Assembly: GCF_000802225.1 (NCBI RefSeq)
Contig: NZ_JTDI01000001.1
Coordinates: 620,001 to 684,000, forward strand
DNA: 64,000 bases
Origin: Novosphingobium malaysiense
GTDB taxonomy: Bacteria; Pseudomonadota; Alphaproteobacteria; Sphingomonadales; Sphingomonadaceae
Direction: 5' to 3'
Positions 34,056 through 41,677 of this stretch are shown piece after piece. Numbering within the stretch: position 1 is the first letter of the stretch; every line of letters begins with the position of its first letter. Below the pieces are notes generated by a model. The model made no database searches. It was given only the letters and a program-made list of their open reading frames with translations, and was not told the DNA's origin. The translations under genes and the position numbers were made by a program.

Positions 34056-36800
34056 CTAGGCCCGCACCGCGTTCACTTTCGCTGTGCCGAACATGCCCAT
34101 CTTGCACTTGCCGGTGATCGTGTCGCCCGAGGCCTGAAGGTCGTACTTGAGCGTGACCTTCATCGGCTTGTCGACTTTCACCTCGAACTTCATCCGGCCG
34201 TCCTCGAAGGTGCCGCCCGAAAAGTCCTGCTGGCCTTCCGGCGCGGAGAGATAACCGGACAACGCCGTGCCATCGGTCTCGAAGTGGGCGAGGAACGTCT
34301 GCCCGCCCATCGGTGCCTTGAGCGTCATGTCCCAGTCGCCATCGATGCTGGCAGCGGCGAGTGCCGGTGCGGGCGCGGGTGCTTCCGCCACAGGTTCGGC
34401 GGGTGCTTCTTCCGCTACCGGTGCAGCCACCGTCTTTTCGGCGGGGGCGTGATGGCCGGAGACGTCGCGCTGTTCGATCACGTCGAGAATGCGCGACGGA
34501 GTCAGCGGCAGGGTCACTTCGCCCGTTTCGCCGCCGAGTTCGCCGAAAGGCGCGAGGGCATCGGCGATGGCGTTGACCAGCGTCGGCGGGCCGATGATCG
34601 CCCCGCCCTCACCCACGCCGCGCATGCCGCCGATGGTCTGCGAGGGCGTGTTGGCGTGCAGGTATTCAAAGTCCGGCACGTCCGAGATCGTCGGCATCAG
34701 GTAGTCCTTGAACGTTGCCGCGAGCGGATTGCCGCGCGCATCGTAAGGCATGTCTTCCAGCAGAACCTGTCCGATGGCCTGTGCCAGCCCGCCCGCAATC
34801 TGGCCCTCGACGACGCCGGGATTGATCACGGTCCCGCAGTCCTCGGAACTGATCCAGCGCAGGATCTTCACGAATCCGGTTTCGGCATCGACTTCGACCA
34901 CGCAACAATGCGCGGCGCTGGTCATCGTCATCGGCGGCGGCTGATAGCGGAACTGCGCCTCAAGGCCACTTGCCATGCCCTCGGGCAGACGCGCGGGCTC
35001 GCCATAGGCGATCTCGGCCAATTCCTTGAGCGAGCGCGACATTTCCGGCGCGCCTTCGACGTGGACCATGCCGCCGTCGATGGTGACGGCATCCACCGGG
35101 GCGTTGGAGAGGTGCGCGGCGACCGCCTTGACCTTCTCGGCCAGTATCTCGGTCGCTTTCCAGGTCGCGCCGCCGGCAATCACGCCCTGACGGCTGCCCG
35201 CCGCGCCCGGACTGAACGCGCCGATTGCGCTGTCTCCCTCGAAGACCGAAATGTCCTCGTAAGCGACGCCGAGTTGTTCGGCGATCACCTGCGCCATCGT
35301 CGTGGCCGTGCCATGCCCCTGCGAATGCGTGGAGAGCATGGCAACGACCTTGCCGGTGGGTTCGATGCGTAATTGCACAGTCTCGCCGGTCATGGGCGCC
35401 ATGGCACCGGCGGAACCAGTCGGTTCGATGTAGGTCGCAATTCCCATGCCGAGGTAGCGGCCCTGCTTGCGCGCCTCGGCCTGCTCCTTGCGGAAGGCGG
35501 CGATATCGACATTGGCGACCAGCTTCTCGAGGCATTCGCCCGGCGTGATGTCGGTCACCTCGATGCCCATGTTCGACGTGACCGGCTGATCGGGCAGATA
35601 GATCAGGTTCTTGCGGCGCAGCTCGACCGGATCGATGCCCATCTTGCGCGCAGCCTTGTCGAGCGTGGTCTCGCGGATCAGCGATTCCATCGCCCAGGGG
35701 CCGCGATAGCCGCCCAGCCCCATCGTGTTGGTGTACCAGCCGCGCGTGACGAAGCCATAGGCCGGCAGCTTGTAGGCCGGCCACATGAACATGTGCACGG
35801 CGATGTTGGCATCCTCGCCCATCGGCCAGGCACCGTTGTTGCAGGCATAGTCGGACCAGCCCGCCAGCAGCTTGCCTTCGTCGTCGAGGCCGATCGTCAG
35901 CGACACTTCCTGCTCGCGCGCATGGCTGGAAGCGGTCAGGGCCTCGTAGCGATCCTCGATCCACTTGAGCGGCCGGCCAAACAGGCGCGCGGCAACCACA
36001 ACCGCCACTTCCTCGCGCCAGGGGATGTTCTTGAGGCCGAAACCGCCGCCGACGTCCTTGGCTATGACGCGGATCGACTCCTGCGGCAGACCCATCACCA
36101 GCGCTACGTAGCGGGCGGCAAGGTGCGGGCTCTGGCAGCCCATCCATACCGTCATTTCGCCCGACCCCTCGGGCGACGCCACGCAGGCGCGGCATTCCAT
36201 CGGCGACTGGGCGATGCGTTGGTGGCGGATCGTGTGAGTGACGACATGCGGCGCCTTGTCCAGCAGCGGCTGGATCGCCTCTTCCAGCATGTCCTCGTCG
36301 CCCATTTCGGCAGCGATGTTGTCGTCCTTGTCCGGATGGACCAGCGGGCCGGTCCTGGCATCGGCAATGGTGACGACCGGGGCTTCCTCCTCGATCTCAA
36401 GCTCGACCAGCGCGGCGGCGTCCTCGGCCTGCGCCCGGCTTTCGGCAATCACCATGCACACCGGATCGCCGACACAGGCCACGCGCCCGTCGGCCAGCAG
36501 CGTCACCGGGCTTTCGATGGGCGTGAAGAAGAAGCTCATCATCTGCACCGGGATCGCGGCGAGATCATCCTGCGTATAGATCGCCTGAACGCCCGGCATT
36601 TCGCGCGCCACGTCCAGATTTATGGACGCGATCCTGCCGCGGGCGACAGGGCTGCGCACGAAAGCGATGTGCAGCATGCCGGGCAGCTGGACATCATCGG
36701 TGAACTGCCCGCGCCCGGTCAGCAGGCGCCCGTCCTCCTTGCGCGGCGTGCGTTCGCCGACATAGCGCGTCGCGCCGACGCTGCTCGCGTGATAGTTCAT
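34056..36800 (-). CDS. Xanthine dehydrogenase family molybdopterin subunit with extra C-terminal domain
   Basis: A 914-residue large subunit of a molybdenum hydroxylase. The molybdopterin regions are present: DVGGGFGLKN, STHSQGHGTATTMAQ, GAFSPGAAGSRQGV and the catalytic Glu in GVGEGGAIIGPP. At the CoxL active-site loop the sequence is GGYRGPWA rather than AYRCSFR, so it is not a carbon monoxide dehydrogenase; it hydroxylates some other substrate. After about residue 785 a Pro/Ala linker leads to an about 94-residue beta-rich domain (from GDWDMTLKAP to the end) not part of the normal subunit. The start overlaps the [2Fe-2S] gene stop (ATGA). Confidence 0.9.
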   Translation of the reverse strand: MNYHASSVGATRYVGERTPRKEDGRLLTGRGQFTDDVQLPGMLHIAFVRSPVARGRIASINLDVAREMPGVQAIYTQDDLAAIPVQMMSFFFTPIESPVTLLADGRVACVGDPVCMVIAESRAQAEDAAALVELEIEEEAPVVTIADARTGPLVHPDKDDNIAAEMGDEDMLEEAIQPLLDKAPHVVTHTIRHQRIAQSPMECRACVASPEGSGEMTVWMGCQSPHLAARYVALVMGLPQESIRVIAKDVGGGFGLKNIPWREEVAVVVAARLFGRPLKWIEDRYEALTASSHAREQEVSLTIGLDDEGKLLAGWSDYACNNGAWPMGEDANIAVHMFMWPAYKLPAYGFVTRGWYTNTMGLGGYRGPWAMESLIRETTLDKAARKMGIDPVELRRKNLIYLPDQPVTSNMGIEVTDITPGECLEKLVANVDIAAFRKEQAEARKQGRYLGMGIATYIEPTGSAGAMAPMTGETVQLRIEPTGKVVAMLSTHSQGHGTATTMAQVIAEQLGVAYEDISVFEGDSAIGAFSPGAAGSRQGVIAGGATWKATEILAEKVKAVAAHLSNAPVDAVTIDGGMVHVEGAPEMSRSLKELAEIAYGEPARLPEGMASGLEAQFRYQPPPMTMTSAAHCCVVEVDAETGFVKILRWISSEDCGTVINPGVVEGQIAGGLAQAIGQVLLEDMPYDARGNPLAATFKDYLMPTISDVPDFEYLHANTPSQTIGGMRGVGEGGAIIGPPTLVNAIADALAPFGELGGETGEVTLPLTPSRILDVIEQRDVSGHHAPAEKTVAAPVAEEAPAEPVAEAPAPAPALAAASIDGDWDMTLKAPMGGQTFLAHFETDGTALSGYLSAPEGQQDFSGGTFEDGRMKFEVKVDKPMKVTLKYDLQASGDTITGKCKMGMFGTAKVNAVRA

Positions 36801-37270
36801 GCCGGTTCTCCCGCAAGCTGGCGTATCGCGCGGCGAATGCCCTGGTAGCCGGTGCAGCGGCAGATATGGCCGGACATGGCCTCTTCCATTTCACTGGTGG
36901 TCGCGGAGGGGTTGTCTTCGAGCACCGTCGCCAGAGTGATCGCCACGCCCGGCGTGCAGAAGCCGCATTGCAGCCCGAAGTTGTCCTTGAGCGCCTGCTG
37001 GACGCGGTGAAGCGTGCCGTCCGGTTTGGCGAGACCTTCCACCGTGGTGATCGCACAGCCGTTCGCCTGCACTGCCAGCATCAGGCACGAGCGCATCGCC
37101 ACCCCGTCGACGCGCACCGTGCAGGCCCCGCAGACGCCGTGCTCGCAGGCGAGGTGCGTACCGGTATACCCCAAGCCTTCGCGCAGGAACTCGCCAAGGC
37201 TTGTGCGCGCTTCCACCGTGGCGCTGTGACGATGACCATTGACGGTGAGGTCGATCTTGTGCTCGCTCAT
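36797..37270 (-). CDS. [2Fe-2S] small subunit of molybdenum hydroxylase
   Basis: A 157-residue electron-transfer subunit. The plant-type ferredoxin cluster ligands lie in CEHGVCGACTVRVDG plus the next Cys of RSCLML. The second, helical cluster uses CGFCTPG and CRCTGYQGI. It passes electrons from molybdopterin to the FAD subunit. The start at 37270 overlaps the FAD-subunit stop (ATGA) and its stop overlaps the large-subunit start (ATGA). The gene order FAD - FeS - Mo matches the coxMSL arrangement. It has no signal peptide, so it is a cytoplasmic complex. Confidence 0.95.
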   Translation of the reverse strand: MSEHKIDLTVNGHRHSATVEARTSLGEFLREGLGYTGTHLACEHGVCGACTVRVDGVAMRSCLMLAVQANGCAITTVEGLAKPDGTLHRVQQALKDNFGLQCGFCTPGVAITLATVLEDNPSATTSEMEEAMSGHICRCTGYQGIRRAIRQLAGEPA

Positions 37271-38136
37271 GCGGCGCTCCTGATATCGAGGGTCTCGCGC
37301 AGGGTGCGGGCGAAGATGCGCCTGCCCACGGTGCGGCGGTATTCGGCACTGGCGTGGTGGTCGTCGAACGGGGCGGTATCGGCCACGGCCAGTTCGGCCA
37401 CGGCCTGCACGTCGATCTCGCCCAGCGCCTTGCCGACGAGTGCCCGTTCCGCCTGCCTGGCCCTGATCGGCGTCGGCCCCATGCCGAACCAGCCGATCCC
37501 GGCGCGGGCGATGGCGCCCGCTTCGAGCGCCAAGGCACCGACCATACCCACCAGCGCGAAGTCTCCGGTACGCTGTGCGACTTCGCGGAACAGCACGGTG
37601 TGCCCCTCCGGCCACTCGGGGTAGGAAATTCCGGTCACCAGTTCATCGGGTTCCAGCACGGTCATGTATGGGCCGAGATAGAACTCCTCCGCCTTGACGC
37701 TGCGGGTGCCGCGCACGGACGTAATCTCGATCGTCGCCCCCAGCGCCACGGCGGCGGCGGGCATTTCCGCGGCCGGTTCGCCCAGGGCCACCGAGCCGCC
37801 GACCGTCCCGCGATTGCGGGTCTGGTAGTGACCGACATGGCCCAGCGCCGTGACCAGTGCAGGCAAATGCTGCGCCAGCGTGGCGTCCTTGAGGGCATCA
37901 GCCTGACGGGTGGCCGGGCCGATGCGGATTGCACCGTCGGCGCGGCTGACGCCCTTGAGACCGGCAATGCCATTGATGTCGACGAGGATGAAGGGCTGGC
38001 TCATGCGCAGGTTGAGCAAGGGCATCAGTGTCTGGCCGCCCGCGATCACCGTCGCGCCGCCGCCGGCGTCGGCAAGCACCTGGCAGGCCTCGGCCACGCT
38101 CGTGGGCCGCGCATAGTCGAAAGGCGCGGGTTTCAT
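37267..38136 (-). CDS. FAD-binding medium subunit of molybdenum hydroxylase
   Basis: A 289-residue CoxM-type subunit. FAD pyrophosphate loops are visible: TVIAGGQTLMPLLNLR (about 30-45) and RGTVGGSVALGEPAAEMPA (about 108-126), followed by the CO_deh_flav_C region (FARTLRETLDIR). It passes electrons to a quinone or other acceptor. The ATG at 38136 overlaps the CoxG-like stop, and its stop overlaps the [2Fe-2S] start, making a four-gene run of 4-base overlaps. Stoichiometric assembly of the complex is therefore likely. Confidence 0.94.
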   Translation of the reverse strand: MKPAPFDYARPTSVAEACQVLADAGGGATVIAGGQTLMPLLNLRMSQPFILVDINGIAGLKGVSRADGAIRIGPATRQADALKDATLAQHLPALVTALGHVGHYQTRNRGTVGGSVALGEPAAEMPAAAVALGATIEITSVRGTRSVKAEEFYLGPYMTVLEPDELVTGISYPEWPEGHTVLFREVAQRTGDFALVGMVGALALEAGAIARAGIGWFGMGPTPIRARQAERALVGKALGEIDVQAVAELAVADTAPFDDHHASAEYRRTVGRRIFARTLRETLDIRSAA

Positions 38137-38852
38137 CGCAGACCCCCGCGCCGTCCTGCTTCGTAGGCGGCTGCAGCCGTGACGACCATCAGCACCAGCA
38201 CGAGAAGCATCTGCGAGTGCATCTGCCACATGCCCAGCGTGAAGCCTGCCAGAAGCGCCAGGACCAGGGCAGCGACCCATCCCCATAGCGGCGCAGGTTG
38301 CGACGCGACAGGCGCGGCCACGGGCACTGCCACCGGCGGCGTCGCCGCAGCCGCCCGTTCCGGCGCACCGGCCGCTTGCGGCGCCTCTTCGGCGGCGGGC
38401 GCAGCACCTGCCCCGCTCACGACTTCGCCGAACTTCGCGAAGAACTTGCCCGCAAGGTTCTTGGCGGTCGCATCGATGATCGGTCCGCCAAGCTGGGCCA
38501 TGCGCCCGCCCACTTCCGCCTCGACATCGTAGGAAACCAGCGTTTCCCCGCCCCCGGCGTCGGAAAGACGCACTTTCGCACCCCCCTTGGCCGAGCCGGC
38601 AATACCGCCGTTGCCTGAACCGGTGATCGTGTAGCCGTTCGGTGCATCGATATCGGAAAGCTGCACATTGCCTTTGAAACGCGCACCGATCGGGCCGATC
38701 TTCACTTCGGCAACCGCGACGAAGCGATCGTCGCCTTCGCGTTCCAGGCTCTGGCAGCCGGGGATGCATTGAGCGAGAACGGCGGGGTCGTTGAGGGCCT
38801 CCCACACCTTCTGGCGCGGCGCGGCAATCCGCTGCTCGCCGGTCATCTGCAT
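38133..38852 (-). CDS. CoxG-like SRPBCC protein with C-terminal membrane anchor
   Basis: A 239-residue protein. Residues 1 to about 145 form the CoxG/SRPBCC fold (EQRIAAPRQKVWEALNDPAVLAQCIPGCQ; GGRMAQLGGPIIDATAKNLAGKFFAKF). An Ala/Pro linker and two hydrophobic helices (WGWVAALVLALLAGFTLGMW; MLLVLVLMVVTAAAAYEAG) follow. In CO dehydrogenase systems CoxG helps anchor the enzyme to the membrane, and here it leads the operon, so it may tether the hydroxylase complex. ATG 38852 has GGGGAGAG 6 bases upstream. A 265-base gap to the divergent lactonase probably holds both promoters. Confidence 0.88.
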   Translation of the reverse strand: MQMTGEQRIAAPRQKVWEALNDPAVLAQCIPGCQSLEREGDDRFVAVAEVKIGPIGARFKGNVQLSDIDAPNGYTITGSGNGGIAGSAKGGAKVRLSDAGGGETLVSYDVEAEVGGRMAQLGGPIIDATAKNLAGKFFAKFGEVVSGAGAAPAAEEAPQAAGAPERAAAATPPVAVPVAAPVASQPAPLWGWVAALVLALLAGFTLGMWQMHSQMLLVLVLMVVTAAAAYEAGRRGGLR

Positions 38853-39117
38853 TCTGGTCTCTCCCCAATCCTTGACGTTGAACCGGCGTCGCGAGCCGGC
38901 TGCGCTATCGACCCGATACAACGCCGAGACGACGCGCGATGCAACCCCTATGAGCGACTATAGATCATATTTTGTTGGAACATGCAGTCATCGCTGCCGC
39001 GTTGGCCCGGCGTGACGAGTACAAGCCGTGCTTGACCGGCGGCGCTCCTGCCAACACTCTAGCGAACACGCGGCCGAGCCTCGCAAAAGATGCCGGCCTT
39101 AGCGAGGGAGAGTGAGC

Positions 39118-40017
39118 ATGGCCGACCTGTCCGCAATGCAGTTCACCGAACTGGCGTCCGGCATCTATCTGGAAGGTCTCTCGGTCGATCACGAACGCGA
39201 CGTGATCTGGTACAGCGACGTCGTGGGCGGGGGCATCCATGGGGTGAGGCCCGATGGAACCCCGGTGGCCGTCCTCGATCCCGAGCGAATGTGGACCGGC
39301 GGCATCATGATGAATGCCGACGGCGCGGTGCTCTCCAGCGGCCAGGGCGGTGTGCGCTGGAACAATCCCGCCGCTGGCACCTCCGGCTGGCTGATTGACG
39401 CAATCGACGGCAAGCCGGTGGGCGGCGTGAACGAGATGTGGCCCGACGGCGAAGGCGGGATGTTCTTCGGCACCATCGACATGGAATATATCATCGCCGC
39501 GCGCGAAACGCGGCCCGTCGACCTCTACCGGCTGACGCGGGACCGCGAAGTGATCCGCATCGCCGAGGACCTGCGCTTCACCAACGGCATCGGCTACAAC
39601 CCGGCTCGTCGCGAATTCTACTGCTCCGAGACCTTCGGCAAGGGCCTGATCTGGGACGTCACGCCCGATCTCATGCTCGAGAACAAGCGCGTCCTGCTCG
39701 ACCGCGACGACTGCGACGGACTCGCGCTCGATTGCGAGGACAACATCTGGATTCCCGGCGTCTATTCCCCCGGCATCATCCGCCGCGTGACACCGCAGGG
39801 TGAGGAACTCGAACCGATCTCGACGCCGCCCGGTGCCACCACGCAAGTCCGCTTCGGCGGCGACGACGGGCGCGACATGTACATCGTTCTGGTCCCCGAA
39901 GATGCGGGCGATTGCCTCAAGAACGGACGGCCGCTTTCGGGCACTTCCTCGCTCTGGCGCGGACGCTCGCCGGTGGCGGGCGTAAAGGTGCCACCCACCG
40001 AATTCGCATTGTCCTGA
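39118..40017 (+). CDS. SMP-30/gluconolactonase family protein (second copy)
   Basis: A 299-residue six-bladed propeller: LEGLSVDHERDVIWYSDVVG with the first metal Glu, NEMWPDGEGGMFFGTID, FTNGIGYNPARREFYCSE with the central Asn, and DGLALDCEDNIWIPGVY with the second-last Asp. It is clearly different from the copy at 5788. It presumably opens a lactone or ester in the substrate route of the divergent molybdenum hydroxylase. The ATG at 39118 has GAGGGA 8 bases upstream; GTG 39112 is too close to it. The SDR gene follows after about 100 bases. Confidence 0.87.
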   Translation: MADLSAMQFTELASGIYLEGLSVDHERDVIWYSDVVGGGIHGVRPDGTPVAVLDPERMWTGGIMMNADGAVLSSGQGGVRWNNPAAGTSGWLIDAIDGKPVGGVNEMWPDGEGGMFFGTIDMEYIIAARETRPVDLYRLTRDREVIRIAEDLRFTNGIGYNPARREFYCSETFGKGLIWDVTPDLMLENKRVLLDRDDCDGLALDCEDNIWIPGVYSPGIIRRVTPQGEELEPISTPPGATTQVRFGGDDGRDMYIVLVPEDAGDCLKNGRPLSGTSSLWRGRSPVAGVKVPPTEFALS

Positions 40018-40123
40018 AACAGGGGCCCGCCGTGGCGATCTCACCGCATCGACGCTGGCCTGCATGCAAACCGGGAGCTACCTAGGCAGCTCTTCAGATA
40101 GCCGAGAAAGAAGGAAAGAGGTC

Positions 40124-40942
40124 ATGAGTGCGAGCGCAGTCCCCGGCACGATCGTCATCACCGGCGCGGCCGGCGGTATGGGCAATCCCGCTGCCATCCG
40201 CTTTGCCGCAAAGGGCCGCAAGCTGCTCCTGTGCGATCTTCACGCGGAACCGGTCGAAGCACTGGCTGCCGTGCTGCGCGGCACCGGCACCGAAATCCGC
40301 ACGCTCGCCGGCGACATTGCCGCCCCCGATTTCTCCGACCAGATCCTTGCCAAGCTCGATGGCGAGCCGATTGCCGGGCTGGTGCATACCGCCGGGCTCT
40401 CCCCGACGATGGCGGACGGCGAGCGCATCTTCTCGGTCAACTACGATGCAACGCTAAACCTCATTGCCGGCCTGCTGCCGCACTTCTCCGAAGGTGCCTG
40501 CGCCGTGCTGATCTCTTCGGTTTCCGCCTACATGCTGGGCGACCCGACCATGCTGGGCGCCGTTCGCGAGTTCGTGCTGACCGGCGACAAGAGCGGCATT
40601 GCGCAGTTCATGGCCGACCCCGGCATGGCCTATGCCGTATCCAAGCGCGCGGTCATCGGCCTCGTCGAGCGCGAAGCCACCGCCTTCGGCGAACGCGGGC
40701 TGCGCATCGCCTCGATCGCGCCGGGCTTCATCGACACCGCGATGGGCAAGGCCGAAGCGGAATCGAGCGAGCAGATGCGCGCAATGATCGGCATGGTTCC
40801 GCAAAAGCGCATGGGCCACGGCGACGAGATCGCTGCAGTCGCGGAGTTCCTCTGCTCCCCGAATGCCTCCTACATCAGCGGCTGCGACATCCGCGTCGAT
40901 GGCGGCATCGTCGGCCATCTCGGCATGCGGGCGGGCGGTTAA
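40124..40942 (+). CDS. SDR family oxidoreductase
   Basis: A 272-residue classical SDR: TGAAGGMGN cofactor loop (about 14-22), LHAEPVEAL, a VHTAGLSP motif where NNAG is usual, Ser in ISSVSAYM and the catalytic YAVSK. The C-terminal SGCDIRVDGGI is the normal SDR end. It belongs to the 3-beta/HSD-like group, typical of catabolic modules. ATG 40124 has AAGGAAAGAGG upstream. It follows the lactonase on the same strand and may act on the ring-opened or hydroxylated product. The substrate is unknown. Confidence 0.9.
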   Translation: MSASAVPGTIVITGAAGGMGNPAAIRFAAKGRKLLLCDLHAEPVEALAAVLRGTGTEIRTLAGDIAAPDFSDQILAKLDGEPIAGLVHTAGLSPTMADGERIFSVNYDATLNLIAGLLPHFSEGACAVLISSVSAYMLGDPTMLGAVREFVLTGDKSGIAQFMADPGMAYAVSKRAVIGLVEREATAFGERGLRIASIAPGFIDTAMGKAEAESSEQMRAMIGMVPQKRMGHGDEIAAVAEFLCSPNASYISGCDIRVDGGIVGHLGMRAGG

Positions 40943-40977
40943 TAACGCTCACAGGTCCCGGGTGAGTTTTCAACCCA

Positions 40978-41349
40978 TTAGGCCTTCGCAAAATCCGATT
41001 CCTTCTCGACTACCGTAGCGATGCGGAACGCCGTGCGGTCGAAGAGGTTCTTCTCGTCCTCGATGATCTCGTCGGGCATCAGGCTGGTGGTGATATAGGC
41101 CAGCGTTCCGCGGTAGGTCTCTTCGTTGTCGAACCACAGCTCGGTGATCACGTCCGGCGCATTGGTGAATTCGCCGGTTTCGGGATGCGGCTGCGGATCG
41201 ATGTAGCGCCGGATGTAGCGCGAAACGCCGCTGGAATACTTCTCCGCGAGTGGCGCATGCTTGCTCTCGTAGTAGTCGCGGAACTGCTCGACCGAAATGT
41301 CCGGCCGCCGCTTCATGAACAGCAGGATCTTGTAGGTCTGCTCCGCCAT
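40978..41349 (-). CDS. EthD-like ferredoxin-fold protein
   Basis: A 123-residue protein with the EthD pattern: KILLFMKRRPDISVEQFRDYYESKHAPLAEKY near the N-terminus and ITELWFDNEETY in the middle. The dimeric alpha/beta barrel family includes EthD, associated with cytochrome P450 ether degradation, and small decarboxylases or cyclases. The mechanism here is unknown. I place the start at ATG 41349, with GGAGAGG a few bases upstream; an ATG at 41364 lacks one. It is convergent with the SDR gene and completes the catabolic block. Confidence 0.85.
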   Translation of the reverse strand: MAEQTYKILLFMKRRPDISVEQFRDYYESKHAPLAEKYSSGVSRYIRRYIDPQPHPETGEFTNAPDVITELWFDNEETYRGTLAYITTSLMPDEIIEDEKNLFDRTAFRIATVVEKESDFAKA

Positions 41350-41448
41350 TAGCCTCTCCAACATTGCTTTCTTTTGGCGAGGTCTAACACAGGCGGGCGG
41401 CCTGCGCCTGCCGCCACGGCGATCAGACGCAACGTCCCTGCCCGACCA

Positions 41449-41577
41449 TCACTCGAACTCCTTGGCCACCCGCTTGTGCGCCTTGCGTTCGCGGTGCGCT
41501 CGCAAGCCGCCCCGTATCAACGCCGCGACCAGAAGAAACGGGACCAGCGAAGCTCCCAGGAGAATTATCGCCCACAT
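41449..41577 (-). CDS. Small single-pass membrane protein, hypothetical
   Basis: A 42-residue protein: MWAIILLGASLVPFLLVAALIRGG is one membrane helix, followed by a strongly basic tail (RAHRERKAHKRVAK). ATG 41577 has GGAG about 8 bases upstream. A longer frame starting with TTG would run into the hairpin at 41612-41631, so the short form is preferred. It is located downstream of the flotillin gene past a terminator and shares its strand. I do not recognise a family. It may be real but is small, so confidence is moderate. Confidence 0.45.
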   Translation of the reverse strand: MWAIILLGASLVPFLLVAALIRGGLRAHRERKAHKRVAKEFE

Positions 41578-41639
41578 ACCTGTTGCTCCGAAACCGACTT
41601 TCCAAATTGGCCCTGGTGGATTTCCACCAGGCAAATTCA

Positions 41640-41668
41640 AAGCCCGGGAGATCCGATCCCCCGGGCTT
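41640..41668 (-). terminator. Terminator-like hairpin after the flotillin gene
   Basis: AAGCCCGGG (41640-41648) pairs with CCCGGGCTT (41660-41668) around 11 bases, 10 bases beyond the flotillin stop. On the minus strand it is followed by TGAATTTG, a poor T-tract. A second hairpin (CCTGGTGG/CCACCAGG, 41612-41631) lies just beyond. Confidence 0.55.
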
Positions 41669-41677
41669 CGCTTTGTC

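Noticed and set aside
34056..36800. CO dehydrogenase large subunit (coxL)
   Set aside because: The gene order is cox-like, but the active-site loop reads GGYRGPWA and lacks the Cys of AYRCSFR needed for CO oxidation.
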